From assembly GCA_003139415.1 (NCBI GenBank), contig PLIR01000249.1, positions 1 to 36,681 on the forward strand: a DNA stretch of 36,681 nucleotides, given 5' to 3'. The notes beneath the pieces are model-generated. The model made no database searches. It saw only the letters and a list, made by a program, of their open reading frames with translations, and was not told where the DNA came from. Both the position numbers and the translations under genes were made by a program. This document shows positions 19,256 to 27,994 of the stretch, piece after piece; position 1 is the first letter of the stretch; each line of letters begins with the position of its first letter. The DNA is from Myxococcales bacterium. Its GTDB lineage: Bacteria; Myxococcota_A; Polyangia; Polyangiales; Polyangiaceae.

Positions 19256-19389
19256 CGAGCTTCTTCGAGAAAGAGGGGGCTTTGGCGGGGCGAGGGCGTG
19301 AGGGTACGCGGCTGGCACGGGCGACTGACTCCAACGGCCCCCTGTCAGCAAGCGGCGCCCTTGATCGAGACGCGTAAGTCGCGCCGGAG

Positions 19390-19914
19390 TCAGAGCGCTT
19401 CGAGCGCCTGCGCGGCGGCGGCGATCGTGGCCGCAATGCGCACGGCGTCGTGCACGTGGTCCGACGTGAGCCCGCCCTTGAGCACGGCCTCTTCGTGCGA
19501 CCGGACGCAGGTCTCGCAGTTGTTGATGGCGCTCACCGCGAGGCAGAAGAGCTCGAAGTCGGCCTTGTTCGACGTCACCTGCGCGAGGCGCTGCATGCGA
19601 AGGCGCGCCGGCTTCTGCGCGTATTCCTCTTTGTCGACGATGTGCCGGAACCGGTAAAAGACGTTGTTCATCGCCATCAAGATGGCGGCGGCCCGCGCGT
19701 CTTCGATGACTTCTTCGGCGATCCCGCGTGCCTTGGCGTCTTCGAGGACGGCCGAGGTGAGGCGGGTGCTGCGCGCCGCCTCTGCGCACGCGATGGCGAC
19801 ACCCCACGTCTGGGCCTCGTTCAATGTGCCCGGCGTGAGGACGTTCTGCAGGTTGATCTTGATGTCACGCGCCGCGGGAGGAAACGTCTCGCGGAGCTCT
19901 TCGAGGGTGGCCAT
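19390..19914 (-). CDS. ahpD: Alkylhydroperoxidase AhpD-family protein
   Basis: NNCETCVRSHE (CxxC...H) motif and overall AhpD-like sequence; ATG at 19914. Confidence 0.9.
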   Translation of the reverse strand: MATLEELRETFPPAARDIKINLQNVLTPGTLNEAQTWGVAIACAEAARSTRLTSAVLEDAKARGIAEEVIEDARAAAILMAMNNVFYRFRHIVDKEEYAQKPARLRMQRLAQVTSNKADFELFCLAVSAINNCETCVRSHEEAVLKGGLTSDHVHDAVRIAATIAAAAQALEAL

Positions 19915-20042
19915 GGGATAAACAGGATCCTTCGGGGGGGTCGTGGGCACTCGGGGAGTGGCCGACGGTGGCCGAGAACGCCAAAAGCAGCCGTCGCGGG
20001 CGCGACGAGGCTCGCGCCACGCCCGCGCGGGGGGGGCGCCGG

Positions 20043-20594
20043 TCAGCCGGCCTTCTTGAGCTGCTCGGTGAGGGTTTCGTCGCCCTTCTTCCAGTTGCAG
20101 GGGCAGAGCTCGTCGGTCTGGAGACCGTCGAGGACACGAATCACTTCGTCGACGTTGCGGCCGACCGAAAGGTCGTTGGCGCTCGCGAAGCGGACGACAC
20201 CCTGCGGGTCGACGATGATGGTCGCGCGGAGGGCGACGCCGGCCTGGGGATGCAGGATGCCGAGATCCTGCGCGAGCTTGGGTGAATAGAAGAGGAGCGC
20301 GTGGTGGATGCCGCGGAGGTCGCTGTGGTTATTGCGCCACGCGAGATGCGAGAACTCGTTGTCGGTCGAGCCGCCGAGGACCACGGCGTCGCGATCCGAG
20401 AAGGCCTTGAGCTTCTTGTCGAACTCGACGATCTCGGTCGGGCAGACGAATGTGAAGTCCTTCGGGTACGTGTAGAGGACGAGCCACTTGCCGGGGAAGT
20501 CCGACGAGCTGACGTCCTTGAACTCTTTCCCTTTTTCGGTGCCGACGCACGCGGTGGTCTTGAACTCGGGGAGGGGCGTTCCGGGGGTAATCAT
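20043..20594 (-). CDS. ahpC: Alkyl hydroperoxide reductase/peroxiredoxin AhpC
   Basis: YPKDFTFVCPTEI peroxidatic motif; resolving-region DELCPCNW. Confidence 0.93.
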   Translation of the reverse strand: MITPGTPLPEFKTTACVGTEKGKEFKDVSSSDFPGKWLVLYTYPKDFTFVCPTEIVEFDKKLKAFSDRDAVVLGGSTDNEFSHLAWRNNHSDLRGIHHALLFYSPKLAQDLGILHPQAGVALRATIIVDPQGVVRFASANDLSVGRNVDEVIRVLDGLQTDELCPCNWKKGDETLTEQLKKAG

Positions 20595-21082
20595 GTTCTT
20601 TTGGGTTCCTTTGGCTTCTTTGTTTCTTTGCGGTTGGACGGGATAACGGGCGGGGCCGGACGGACCGACGAAGGGCGCGCCTTTCGGCCCCGCAGGACGA
20701 CCATGTATTCGCGGACGTCATAGCCATCGAGCCGCGCGTTGCCGACCTTCACCGCGTCCCACGGGACGTCTTCGATCCGGCCCGTGACGTCGTCGATGAA
20801 GTGATGGTGCCGCTCGATCTTCGGATCGAAGACGGCCTTGCCCTCGGAGAGGACGAGCTGTTTCAAGAGCCCCTCTTTCACGAAGAGGTTGAGCGTGTTG
20901 TAGACGGTGGCGCGGGACAGGTAGGGCCATCGCTTGGCGACGCGGGCGTGCACTTGCTCGGCCGACGGGTGCTCGTCGGTGGTGAGCACGTACTCGGCGA
21001 CGGCCATTCGCTGGGCGGACGGACGAACGCCGGCCGCACGGAGGCGAGCCGAGAGATCGCTGTCGTTCACAGAGTTAGACAT
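20591..21082 (-). CDS. Fur/PerR-family transcriptional regulator
   Basis: RPSAQRMAVAEYVL, SRATVYNTLNLFVKEGLL, HHHFI; lacks the C-terminal CxxC pair; 4-bp overlap with ahpC. Confidence 0.88.
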   Translation of the reverse strand: MSNSVNDSDLSARLRAAGVRPSAQRMAVAEYVLTTDEHPSAEQVHARVAKRWPYLSRATVYNTLNLFVKEGLLKQLVLSEGKAVFDPKIERHHHFIDDVTGRIEDVPWDAVKVGNARLDGYDVREYMVVLRGRKARPSSVRPAPPVIPSNRKETKKPKEPKRT

Positions 21083-21090
21083 AGTCTAAC
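21074..21090. promoter_or_regulatory. Fur/PerR-box-like palindrome GTTAGAC-ATA-GTCTAAC
   Basis: Perfect 7-3-7 inverted repeat covering the regulator's start codon (CAT at 21080-21082). Confidence 0.75.
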
Positions 21091-21198
21091 GTTCGACGCT
21101 GTCAAGAAGCAACGTGGAGCCGGACGAGCGAGGTGCCGACCCCATCCCCTCCGACGCGGGCCGTCTCCGCTTGGCCGCGCTACGTTACGGCCAGCCCG

Positions 21199-21702
21199 GT
21201 GAAAGCCGATCGACTCGCAGCGATGGAGATCTTCGTCCGCGTCGTCGATGCGGGCTCATTCTCCGCGGCTGCGAGCCAGCTCGGCGTGGGGCAGCCGGCG
21301 GTCTCCAAGGCCGTGGCGCAACTCGAGGAGCGGCTCGGGGTCCGGTTGCTCTTGAGGTCGACGCGCCGGCTCAACCTGACGGACGCCGGGAAGAGCTTTT
21401 ACGAGAACGCGAAGCGGGCGATCGAGAACGTGAACCAGGCCGAACTGGCCGCACGGGGCGACGCCGGACTCTCGGGCACGGGCGTGCGGGTCAACGCCGT
21501 CGCGCCGGGCCCGGTCGAGACGGGCATGTTGGATCGATTCACCGGCAGTGCCGAAGTGAAGGCCGCCTTGGTCGGGCACGTGCCGCTGAAGCGCACCGGA
21601 ACCTCCGAGGAGATCGGTCAAGCCATCGTCTTCATGGGTTCCGACAGCGCGTCGTTCATTACGGGGACGATCCTCGGCGTCGATGGCGGAATGCTCGCCT
21701 GA
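21199..21702 (+). CDS. Chimeric protein: LysR-type HTH domain fused to the C-terminal part of an SDR
   Basis: KADRLAAMEIFVRVVDAGSFSAAASQLGVGQPAVSKAVAQLEERLGVRLLLRSTRRLNLTDAG then GVRVNAVAPGPVETGMLDRF...GQAIVFMGSDSASFITGTILGVDGGMLA in one frame. Confidence 0.85.
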   Translation: MKADRLAAMEIFVRVVDAGSFSAAASQLGVGQPAVSKAVAQLEERLGVRLLLRSTRRLNLTDAGKSFYENAKRAIENVNQAELAARGDAGLSGTGVRVNAVAPGPVETGMLDRFTGSAEVKAALVGHVPLKRTGTSEEIGQAIVFMGSDSASFITGTILGVDGGMLA

Positions 21703-21710
21703 GTCGGCCC

Positions 21711-22592
21711 TTACGGCGCGAAGAGACCGGAACGACCTAGGGCGTCGTCGAGGAAGCGGCGCAAGCGGTCGTAATACGGCGCGCCGCCGACGCGTCCGTA
21801 GGCCCCATGGGTCGCGCCGGGGACAATCTCGATCTGCTTCGGCTCGCGCGCAGCCGCGTAGAGCGCCTGGACCATGTCGGGCGGAACGGTGGCGTCCAGG
21901 CTTCCGCCGACGAGGAGCAGCGGACGCGGTGCCAGGAGGCCGACGACTTGCGCCGTGTCGAGGTCCTCGATGGCCAGCCCGTCGCGTTCGGCCGCCCACA
22001 ATGCGGGCCACTGCGTGATGGGGCCCCAGCGCCGGAACTCGTAGCGAAGCTGCGAGCGGATGTCGCTGAACGCTCCGGTAAGGACGATCGCGCCGATCCG
22101 GGCATCGCCCGCGGCGACGTGCGCCGCCACGCTCGACCCCATCGAGAAGCCGAGGATGGCGATGTGGTCGGCTCTCTGGCTGGCGAAATCGACCGCGGCG
22201 GCCACGACGTGCTGGGCGTCGCGGCCCCACCGCGTCGAGCCTCCGCTCGCCCCGTGTCCGGGCAGGTCAGGCACGACGGCGCCGTATACCGCCAGTTCGA
22301 GACCGACGAGGTCCGGCACGAAGTCGAGCCGATCGCCGGTCGAGCCGTGCACGTAAACGACCACCGCGCCGTTGCGAGGCGGCAGGTACCAGGCTGCGAC
22401 GGGCCCCGACGGGGGCATCAGTGTCACGTCTTCGAGCCTCGACGCGAGTTCGGCGGGCCTCGCGATCGCCCGACGAGGCGCATGCATGTCGCGGTCGACG
22501 CGGCGGTAGGTGCGGTAGCCGGCGATGAGCGCCACGGCGACCGATAGAAAGAGCACCGCGACGCCGGCCAGCCATGCGGCCCGGCGGCTCAT
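21711..22592 (-). CDS. Alpha/beta hydrolase
   Basis: VYVHGSTGDR, GFSMGSS nucleophile elbow, late VGGSLD and PGATHG. Confidence 0.85.
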   Translation of the reverse strand: MSRRAAWLAGVAVLFLSVAVALIAGYRTYRRVDRDMHAPRRAIARPAELASRLEDVTLMPPSGPVAAWYLPPRNGAVVVYVHGSTGDRLDFVPDLVGLELAVYGAVVPDLPGHGASGGSTRWGRDAQHVVAAAVDFASQRADHIAILGFSMGSSVAAHVAAGDARIGAIVLTGAFSDIRSQLRYEFRRWGPITQWPALWAAERDGLAIEDLDTAQVVGLLAPRPLLLVGGSLDATVPPDMVQALYAAAREPKQIEIVPGATHGAYGRVGGAPYYDRLRRFLDDALGRSGLFAP

Positions 22593-22620
22593 GCCGAGTT
22601 CGCGTGTCCGGACACGCCTG

Positions 22621-24282
22621 CTACCTGGCTCGCCAGCTCGCGCCTCGCAGGTCGAAGACGGCGGTGTCCAGCGAGCTGAACTCCGACCATTCCCGGTGAG
22701 GCACCCTCGTCGCGAAGGACACGATCGGTTGGGCGCATAGCTCGCCGTGCATCTTCGCGGTGCGCGCCCCGGCCCATTCGGCGTTTGGTTGCGTGATTAC
22801 GTAGCAGCCGTCGTGCTGCTCGAACTTCGCGCGGTGGAGGCTCACGATGAGATAGTCGACGCCATACTGCTGCAGCACGGGGCCAAGATCGTCCTCGTTG
22901 CCGACGTGTCGAATCATGGCCCGGTCGCTCATCAGGCCCTCGATCTGGACGACCGGCTCGCGGAGGAGGTAGGTCGCGAAGCCACCGACCGCGCCCATGG
23001 CGAAGACGCCTTTGCGGTCGTGCAAGCGCTCGGCAAGCTCGACGCTCATGGCGAGAAGGCCATTGTCGTCGACGGTCCAGAGGAGCCCGTGCGTGACGAA
23101 ATAGCGGCACCCTTCGCCGAAGGCGACCACGGTGGCGGCGGCCACGAAGACAGCGGACGCGCGTTCGCGCCAAAGTACCGGGATGCGGGGGACGCCCCAG
23201 ACTCCGATCACCGTCAGCGCCGCGACGAGCGCGGGACCGAGCGGGTACGCGTACCAATAGAAGAAGACCCAGCCCGTCAGCGCGTTCGCGAAGAAGAACG
23301 TTCCCGTGAAGCCGAGCAGGGTCGCTGCGGCCAGGAGCGCGGCGGGCGGCAAGCTGGGACCTGTCGCGCCGCCCTCGCCGTCGGCGGTCGCTCGTTGCGC
23401 CTGCCGTCGCGCGAACGCCCACACCGTCACGGCGCCGAGGACCAGCGTGATGCCGGTGGCGGGGCCGAAGATCGAATGAAACGCGATCCCCCGAAGGTAA
23501 CCGACGTTGAAACCGGGCCGCTTCACGAGCTGCTTTGCGAGCCCGGACACCGGCAGCGGAGACCCGAACACGATGACGTTGAAGAGGACGTAGACGGGGA
23601 CCAGGAGACCGCCGGCTCCGAACGCGGCTCCAAGCCGCAAGGCGACCGAAGGGCGCGGTCGCGCAGCCGCCAGCCACCCGAGAACCAGCAGGACGACGAG
23701 AAGCCCGAGGTCGAGGCGCGCGAGAACGGCGAGGGAGGCAATGAGGCCGAGGCGAGCCGCTCGCCTGGACGTCACGACCTTGGTCTCTACGACCTCGAGC
23801 AACAGCCAGAGCAAGAACGGAATGTCGACCGCTGTCTCCATGCCGCAGCACGAGACGATATCGGTGGGCACGGCGTGCGCGAGCGCGACGGCCGGGGCCA
23901 GGGCGGCCGAAGCACCCAGCGATCTCGCGAATGCGTGCGACAGCTCGTAGGTGACGACCATCGAGCCGACGAACACGGCGGCGAGGATGACGTAGAAGGC
24001 GCCGTTCAGGCTCCCGCTGACGAGGCGAATCAGCACCACGACGAGAAACCACAACGGGTGAAATCCGTTCGTGAGCGTCGTGCCGTCGTACGTCAGTCGG
24101 CCGAGGGTGACGAACTTGTCGGCAGTGATCGCGTAGTAGAAGTAGTCGTCCTGCAGGAGCCCGAGATAGGCGAGCGAACCGCGTGACAGGTGGTAAACGA
24201 GAGGCGCTGCGACGAGCACTGCGGCCAGGTAGGCGACCGCGCGGCAAATCGCGGAAGACCGAGCGAGCAGCCATCGGCTCAT
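22621..24282 (-). CDS. Polytopic membrane protein, GT-C glycosyltransferase-like
   Basis: LLQDDYFYYAITADKFVTLGRLTYDGTTLTNGFHPLWF and many hydrophobic segments. Confidence 0.7.
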   Translation of the reverse strand: MSRWLLARSSAICRAVAYLAAVLVAAPLVYHLSRGSLAYLGLLQDDYFYYAITADKFVTLGRLTYDGTTLTNGFHPLWFLVVVLIRLVSGSLNGAFYVILAAVFVGSMVVTYELSHAFARSLGASAALAPAVALAHAVPTDIVSCCGMETAVDIPFLLWLLLEVVETKVVTSRRAARLGLIASLAVLARLDLGLLVVLLVLGWLAAARPRPSVALRLGAAFGAGGLLVPVYVLFNVIVFGSPLPVSGLAKQLVKRPGFNVGYLRGIAFHSIFGPATGITLVLGAVTVWAFARRQAQRATADGEGGATGPSLPPAALLAAATLLGFTGTFFFANALTGWVFFYWYAYPLGPALVAALTVIGVWGVPRIPVLWRERASAVFVAAATVVAFGEGCRYFVTHGLLWTVDDNGLLAMSVELAERLHDRKGVFAMGAVGGFATYLLREPVVQIEGLMSDRAMIRHVGNEDDLGPVLQQYGVDYLIVSLHRAKFEQHDGCYVITQPNAEWAGARTAKMHGELCAQPIVSFATRVPHREWSEFSSLDTAVFDLRGASWRAR

Positions 24283-24313
24283 GCGCTCACGCTAATCGAT
24301 TTCACTCGGCCGT

Positions 24314-25375
24314 TCACCGGGCGAACCTGACCTTTGCCCGGTCGACCACACTTCGAATCATTTCGACGATGGTGGGCAGGTAGCTCGGATTCTCCAGCAT
24401 ATGATCGTGGCTCCAGCCGGGAACGCTGAGGAACATCCCGGCCGTGGACGCGGCGGCGAGCCTCTTATCGAGTTCGAACTCGTCGTTGAGATAAGGCCAA
24501 TCGCTGCCTTCTCCGGAGCTTATCAGTCCCAGGGGGACGTCGGTCTTGTCCCCCGGCCACGCGAGTGCGTCTCGCGCGGACCGATCGAGGACCGTGGCCT
24601 CGCCGAAGCCGACGATCCAGGTGGACGAGAGCTCGAAGAAACTCGCGAGTCGCTGCGCGTGCACGGACTCGGGCGGCGAAGACCGATGGTGAAGCCAGGT
24701 CTGAAACCGCAGGATGCCGAGGCCCGTCGCCACCAGCATGCGACCGGTCTGGTACGTCCACGTGCCGACGGAGAGGGCTCGAGCCGGCCAGGGGGAGTCG
24801 TGCTTGTAGCGAGCGAGGTACGCGCGGTCGAGAATCTGCTCCGGACTTTTGGGGTCGACGAAGACGACGCCCTGGACGAGGCTGGGGTGGCGGCTCACGA
24901 GCACGCGGACGGTCAACGCGGATGACGAATACGCGACCGCCACGATCGGCAGCTTGGCCTGGGCTGCAACAAGGACCTCGATCAGCTCCTCGGCTTGCGA
25001 AGCCGCGTCGCGCGCCTCCGAACCGCGGGTGAGGCCGAGATTCGCGCGGTCGTACGCCAGCGTGGGGGAGAACTCCGCGACGGTCCGTTGCACCTCGTCC
25101 CACTGCTCGAGTGGAGCTACGAACCCGTTGATCAGGACGACCGTGGGGCCGGGCTTGTCTCCTCCCGCAACCCGGTACCGGATGTGGGCCTTACCCACAT
25201 CGAGAAACACCTGGCCTTCGGACAGTTGCGCGACGTCCCTCGCTTCGAGGATCCGTTCAGCCGTGGCCGTACAGACCAGGGCCGCGAGCGTCGCGACGCC
25301 GAGGCAGAGCATCGCACGGCGAAACCGCCTGGGAAGCGCCGGTCGATGGTCAACGTCTGCGCCCAGTACCGACAT
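24314..25375 (-). CDS. Alpha/beta-hydrolase-fold membrane-anchored protein with atypical nucleophile elbow
   Basis: VVLINGFVAPLEQWDEVQ...LAYDRANLGLTRGS...IVAVAYSSSALTVRVL...PGWSHDHMLE. Confidence 0.75.
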   Translation of the reverse strand: MSVLGADVDHRPALPRRFRRAMLCLGVATLAALVCTATAERILEARDVAQLSEGQVFLDVGKAHIRYRVAGGDKPGPTVVLINGFVAPLEQWDEVQRTVAEFSPTLAYDRANLGLTRGSEARDAASQAEELIEVLVAAQAKLPIVAVAYSSSALTVRVLVSRHPSLVQGVVFVDPKSPEQILDRAYLARYKHDSPWPARALSVGTWTYQTGRMLVATGLGILRFQTWLHHRSSPPESVHAQRLASFFELSSTWIVGFGEATVLDRSARDALAWPGDKTDVPLGLISSGEGSDWPYLNDEFELDKRLAAASTAGMFLSVPGWSHDHMLENPSYLPTIVEMIRSVVDRAKVRFAR

Positions 25376-25405
25376 GTCTTCGCGCGCTCGCCTCTGGTTG
25401 GCGGC

Positions 25406-26029
25406 CTACCAGGTGGCCGACAGCGTTCCGGTGCTGCTCTGGCCAGCGCCGCTCATGGGCTTCGCGACCAGCGTCGCGGTCAGGGAGCCGTGCGCGAAGT
25501 ACGCGTTGCTCTCCACGTTCGTCGGCGCGGCGAGGGTGAACGTGCAGGAGACGGCGCCATAGTTTGCGACGAGCGACCCGTCCGGCGCGTGAAGCGCGAA
25601 GAAGATGAGGGGCTGGTAGCCGTCTCGGCTCCCGCCCGCGCACGCATAACTACCCGCAGCCGGTTGGCCCGGAACCGTCAGGAGAGACATCATCACGTCG
25701 ACCTTGTCGTTCCCAGGAATCTCGCCGGTCACCGTGACGGGGGTACGCAGCATTCCGGCAGCGAAGTTGGGTTGAAAAGGACCGCCCGCGTTCCAGCCCG
25801 TCTGGGGATGGGTTCCCGACGAGCCCATGTTGAAACCGCCCAGCATCGAGCCCGCGAGCTTCGCGTTGATCCCCGGGGCGACGAACGTGCCGCTCAGGGT
25901 GTTGTATTGGGTATAGCCCCCGGTGCCGGAGCCGTTGCTGCCACCGGAGGAGGACGAGCCCCCCCTGCCGCAGCCGACTGCGAGCGCCACCATCAAGATC
26001 GGCGCCACTTTCGGCTCGAAAAATTTCAT
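25406..26029 (-). CDS. Hypothetical lipoprotein
   Basis: MKFFEPKVAPILMVALAVGCGRGGSSSSGG lipobox and linker. Confidence 0.7.
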   Translation of the reverse strand: MKFFEPKVAPILMVALAVGCGRGGSSSSGGSNGSGTGGYTQYNTLSGTFVAPGINAKLAGSMLGGFNMGSSGTHPQTGWNAGGPFQPNFAAGMLRTPVTVTGEIPGNDKVDVMMSLLTVPGQPAAGSYACAGGSRDGYQPLIFFALHAPDGSLVANYGAVSCTFTLAAPTNVESNAYFAHGSLTATLVAKPMSGAGQSSTGTLSATW

Positions 26030-26109
26030 GCACCCTCCACTCCACCAAGTAACCCGCATTGGGGGCAACTGCCTTACTATTTTCGATGAGGGCAGGCAGC
26101 GGTTGAAAG

Positions 26110-26133
26110 GGCTGGCAATATTGACGGCCAGCC
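26110..26133 (-). terminator. Hairpin GGCTGGC-N10-GCCAGCC between PL7 and lipoprotein genes
   Basis: 7-bp perfect inverted repeat followed on the minus strand by CTTTC; weak T tract. Confidence 0.35.
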
Positions 26134-26153
26134 GCGAAGCGAGCGCAAATTGG

Positions 26154-27086
26154 TCAGGGCAGGTGCTGGATCACGAGTGAATAGAACTGCACCTGTCCCG
26201 CCACCGTCGACGCGTCGCCGTTCTCCTGAACGTAGTCGCCCGCTTTGAAGTAAAGGCCCTGCGCGCCCCATCCTGCGTCGTTGTCGGTACTCGTGTCGAT
26301 GGTCGCGGCGAGCGGGCGACCGTTCACGGTGACGATCAAGACCCCGGCCGGAGACAATAGGATCTGATAGTCGAAGCGTTGATCGAGGGGCACGTCGGTC
26401 GCGATGGGCGTGACGACTTCGCTCGACGCTGGAGACGGAGCGGGTCGAAGCATCGCGACCAGGCTCCCCGTCGCAGTCGCGGCGTCGTAGTCGTACTCGA
26501 GTTCGACGAGCGGTTCGTCGTGGATCCCGCCCGTGCCCACGTCGTGGATCTGACCGACGACGATCTTGCCCGTGTCCGGAACGACGTGCACGAGGAGCGT
26601 CGCGTCGAGCTTGGCCGTCCCCGCGTCGACGAACCAGTTGAAGAGGCTACCCCCCTTCGTCTCGCGGAGCTCCGTCCTCGGGAACACCGACCCCATCGTG
26701 ATCGCGCCGTCGATCGGGCACCAGAAGACCATCGAGCCATCCTCGCCGGTGTAGAAGTAGGGAGGTTTGGCGTAGCCGTTCTCGAGCACGGTCGTCGAAA
26801 CGGTGTCGGGCGACCCCGCGGTTCCCGTCGGCAGCGTCAGATACCAGACCGTGAGATCGAAGTTGCTCGACGGTGGGACGCCGGGACGAAGCCCACTATC
26901 GAGCAAGTCGGCTTCGCCGGAGTCGTGGTGCGCCTGGCTGCTCGTACTCGCGTCGCCGGCCGCGGGGGTTTCCCCGGATTGATTTCCACCGCAGGCGCCC
27001 GCGAGCATGGCCAAGCCGACGAGGGCGACTCCGACCGTCCGCGGTATGACGGCGTTGTAATCTATTCTACCGTTCACGGGGACCAT
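26154..27086 (-). CDS. Alginate-lyase-like lipoprotein, polysaccharide lyase family 7-type
   Basis: RTELRE, VGQIHD and LYFKAGDYVQ, the three PL7 signature blocks; lipobox LAMLAGACGG. Confidence 0.85.
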   Translation of the reverse strand: MVPVNGRIDYNAVIPRTVGVALVGLAMLAGACGGNQSGETPAAGDASTSSQAHHDSGEADLLDSGLRPGVPPSSNFDLTVWYLTLPTGTAGSPDTVSTTVLENGYAKPPYFYTGEDGSMVFWCPIDGAITMGSVFPRTELRETKGGSLFNWFVDAGTAKLDATLLVHVVPDTGKIVVGQIHDVGTGGIHDEPLVELEYDYDAATATGSLVAMLRPAPSPASSEVVTPIATDVPLDQRFDYQILLSPAGVLIVTVNGRPLAATIDTSTDNDAGWGAQGLYFKAGDYVQENGDASTVAGQVQFYSLVIQHLP

Positions 27087-27182
27087 CTGCGCGGGGCCTC
27101 CTCTGTATCTCCTGCCGATGATCACCGCGAGCGGGACGAGTGGCTGAGGAGGCAAAACAGCCCACCGGCTAAGGTGCTGCCC

Positions 27183-27389
27183 ATGGATTCCCCCGCCGAC
27201 CTCACCGCACGCCTCGTCGACCTCGAGCTCCGGTACATGAAGCTCGAACGCCTGGCCGAGGATCTCTCCGGCGTGGTCGCCGAGCAGCAGAAGGTCATCG
27301 ACGCGTTGACCGCGCAAGTGCGGCGGCTGTCGGAGCGCTCATCCGACGACGAGGAGACCCCGAAGGCCGAGAGGCCGCCGCACTACTGA
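27183..27389 (+). CDS. slyX: SlyX family protein
   Basis: LVDLELRYMKLERLAEDLSGVVAEQQKVIDALTAQVRRL...PPHY. Confidence 0.88.
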   Translation: MDSPADLTARLVDLELRYMKLERLAEDLSGVVAEQQKVIDALTAQVRRLSERSSDDEETPKAERPPHY

Positions 27390-27435
27390 CGGCAAAGCGT
27401 GCGCCGTATGTTCCCGCGCCCCTGGCGCGCGTCCG

Positions 27436-27960
27436 TCACTGCGTCCGTTTGATGAGGTGGAATCCGAAGGGCGTTTCGACGACGCCGCTCACCTGACCGA
27501 CGCGAAGCGCAAAGGCCGCGTTGCTGAACGCGGGGTCCATCGCGTCGTGGCGGAACTTGCCGACGCTGCCGAGGCGGTCCGCGGAGCCTGCGTCATCCGA
27601 GTACGCTTTCACCGCGCCTTCGAACGTCATGCCCGACGTGATCTTGGCGAGGGCCTCCTCCGCGCGTGCCTTCGCCTCCGCCTTGCTTCGCGCGATCCCC
27701 TTCGGCGCGCGCTTGGCGTTCTTGTACGCGACCAAGAGATGCTGGGCGATGATCGCGTCTGGCACCGGCGGCGGAGCTTCGGCCTCCGCGAGCGCGGGCG
27801 CAGCCGCGGAAGATGCGGCCGGTGGCGGAGTCGGCACGCTGGCCGTCGCGGAGGGAGGCGGCGCACCGGGCGCCACCGACGGCGCGTCGCAGCCGGAGAC
27901 GACGAGAGCAAAGAGCAATGACCATCGGGGCCAGCCTGTCGAAGCACGCACGGCCGACAT
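27436..27960 (-). CDS. Parvulin-type peptidyl-prolyl isomerase lipoprotein
   Basis: AQHLLVAYKNAKRAP...FEGAVKAYSDDAGSADRLGSVGKF...VETPFGFHLIKRTQ. Confidence 0.9.
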   Translation of the reverse strand: MSAVRASTGWPRWSLLFALVVSGCDAPSVAPGAPPPSATASVPTPPPAASSAAAPALAEAEAPPPVPDAIIAQHLLVAYKNAKRAPKGIARSKAEAKARAEEALAKITSGMTFEGAVKAYSDDAGSADRLGSVGKFRHDAMDPAFSNAAFALRVGQVSGVVETPFGFHLIKRTQ

Positions 27961-27994
27961 TATGACAGGCCGGGGCCCCCCCGCGGCACCATGG

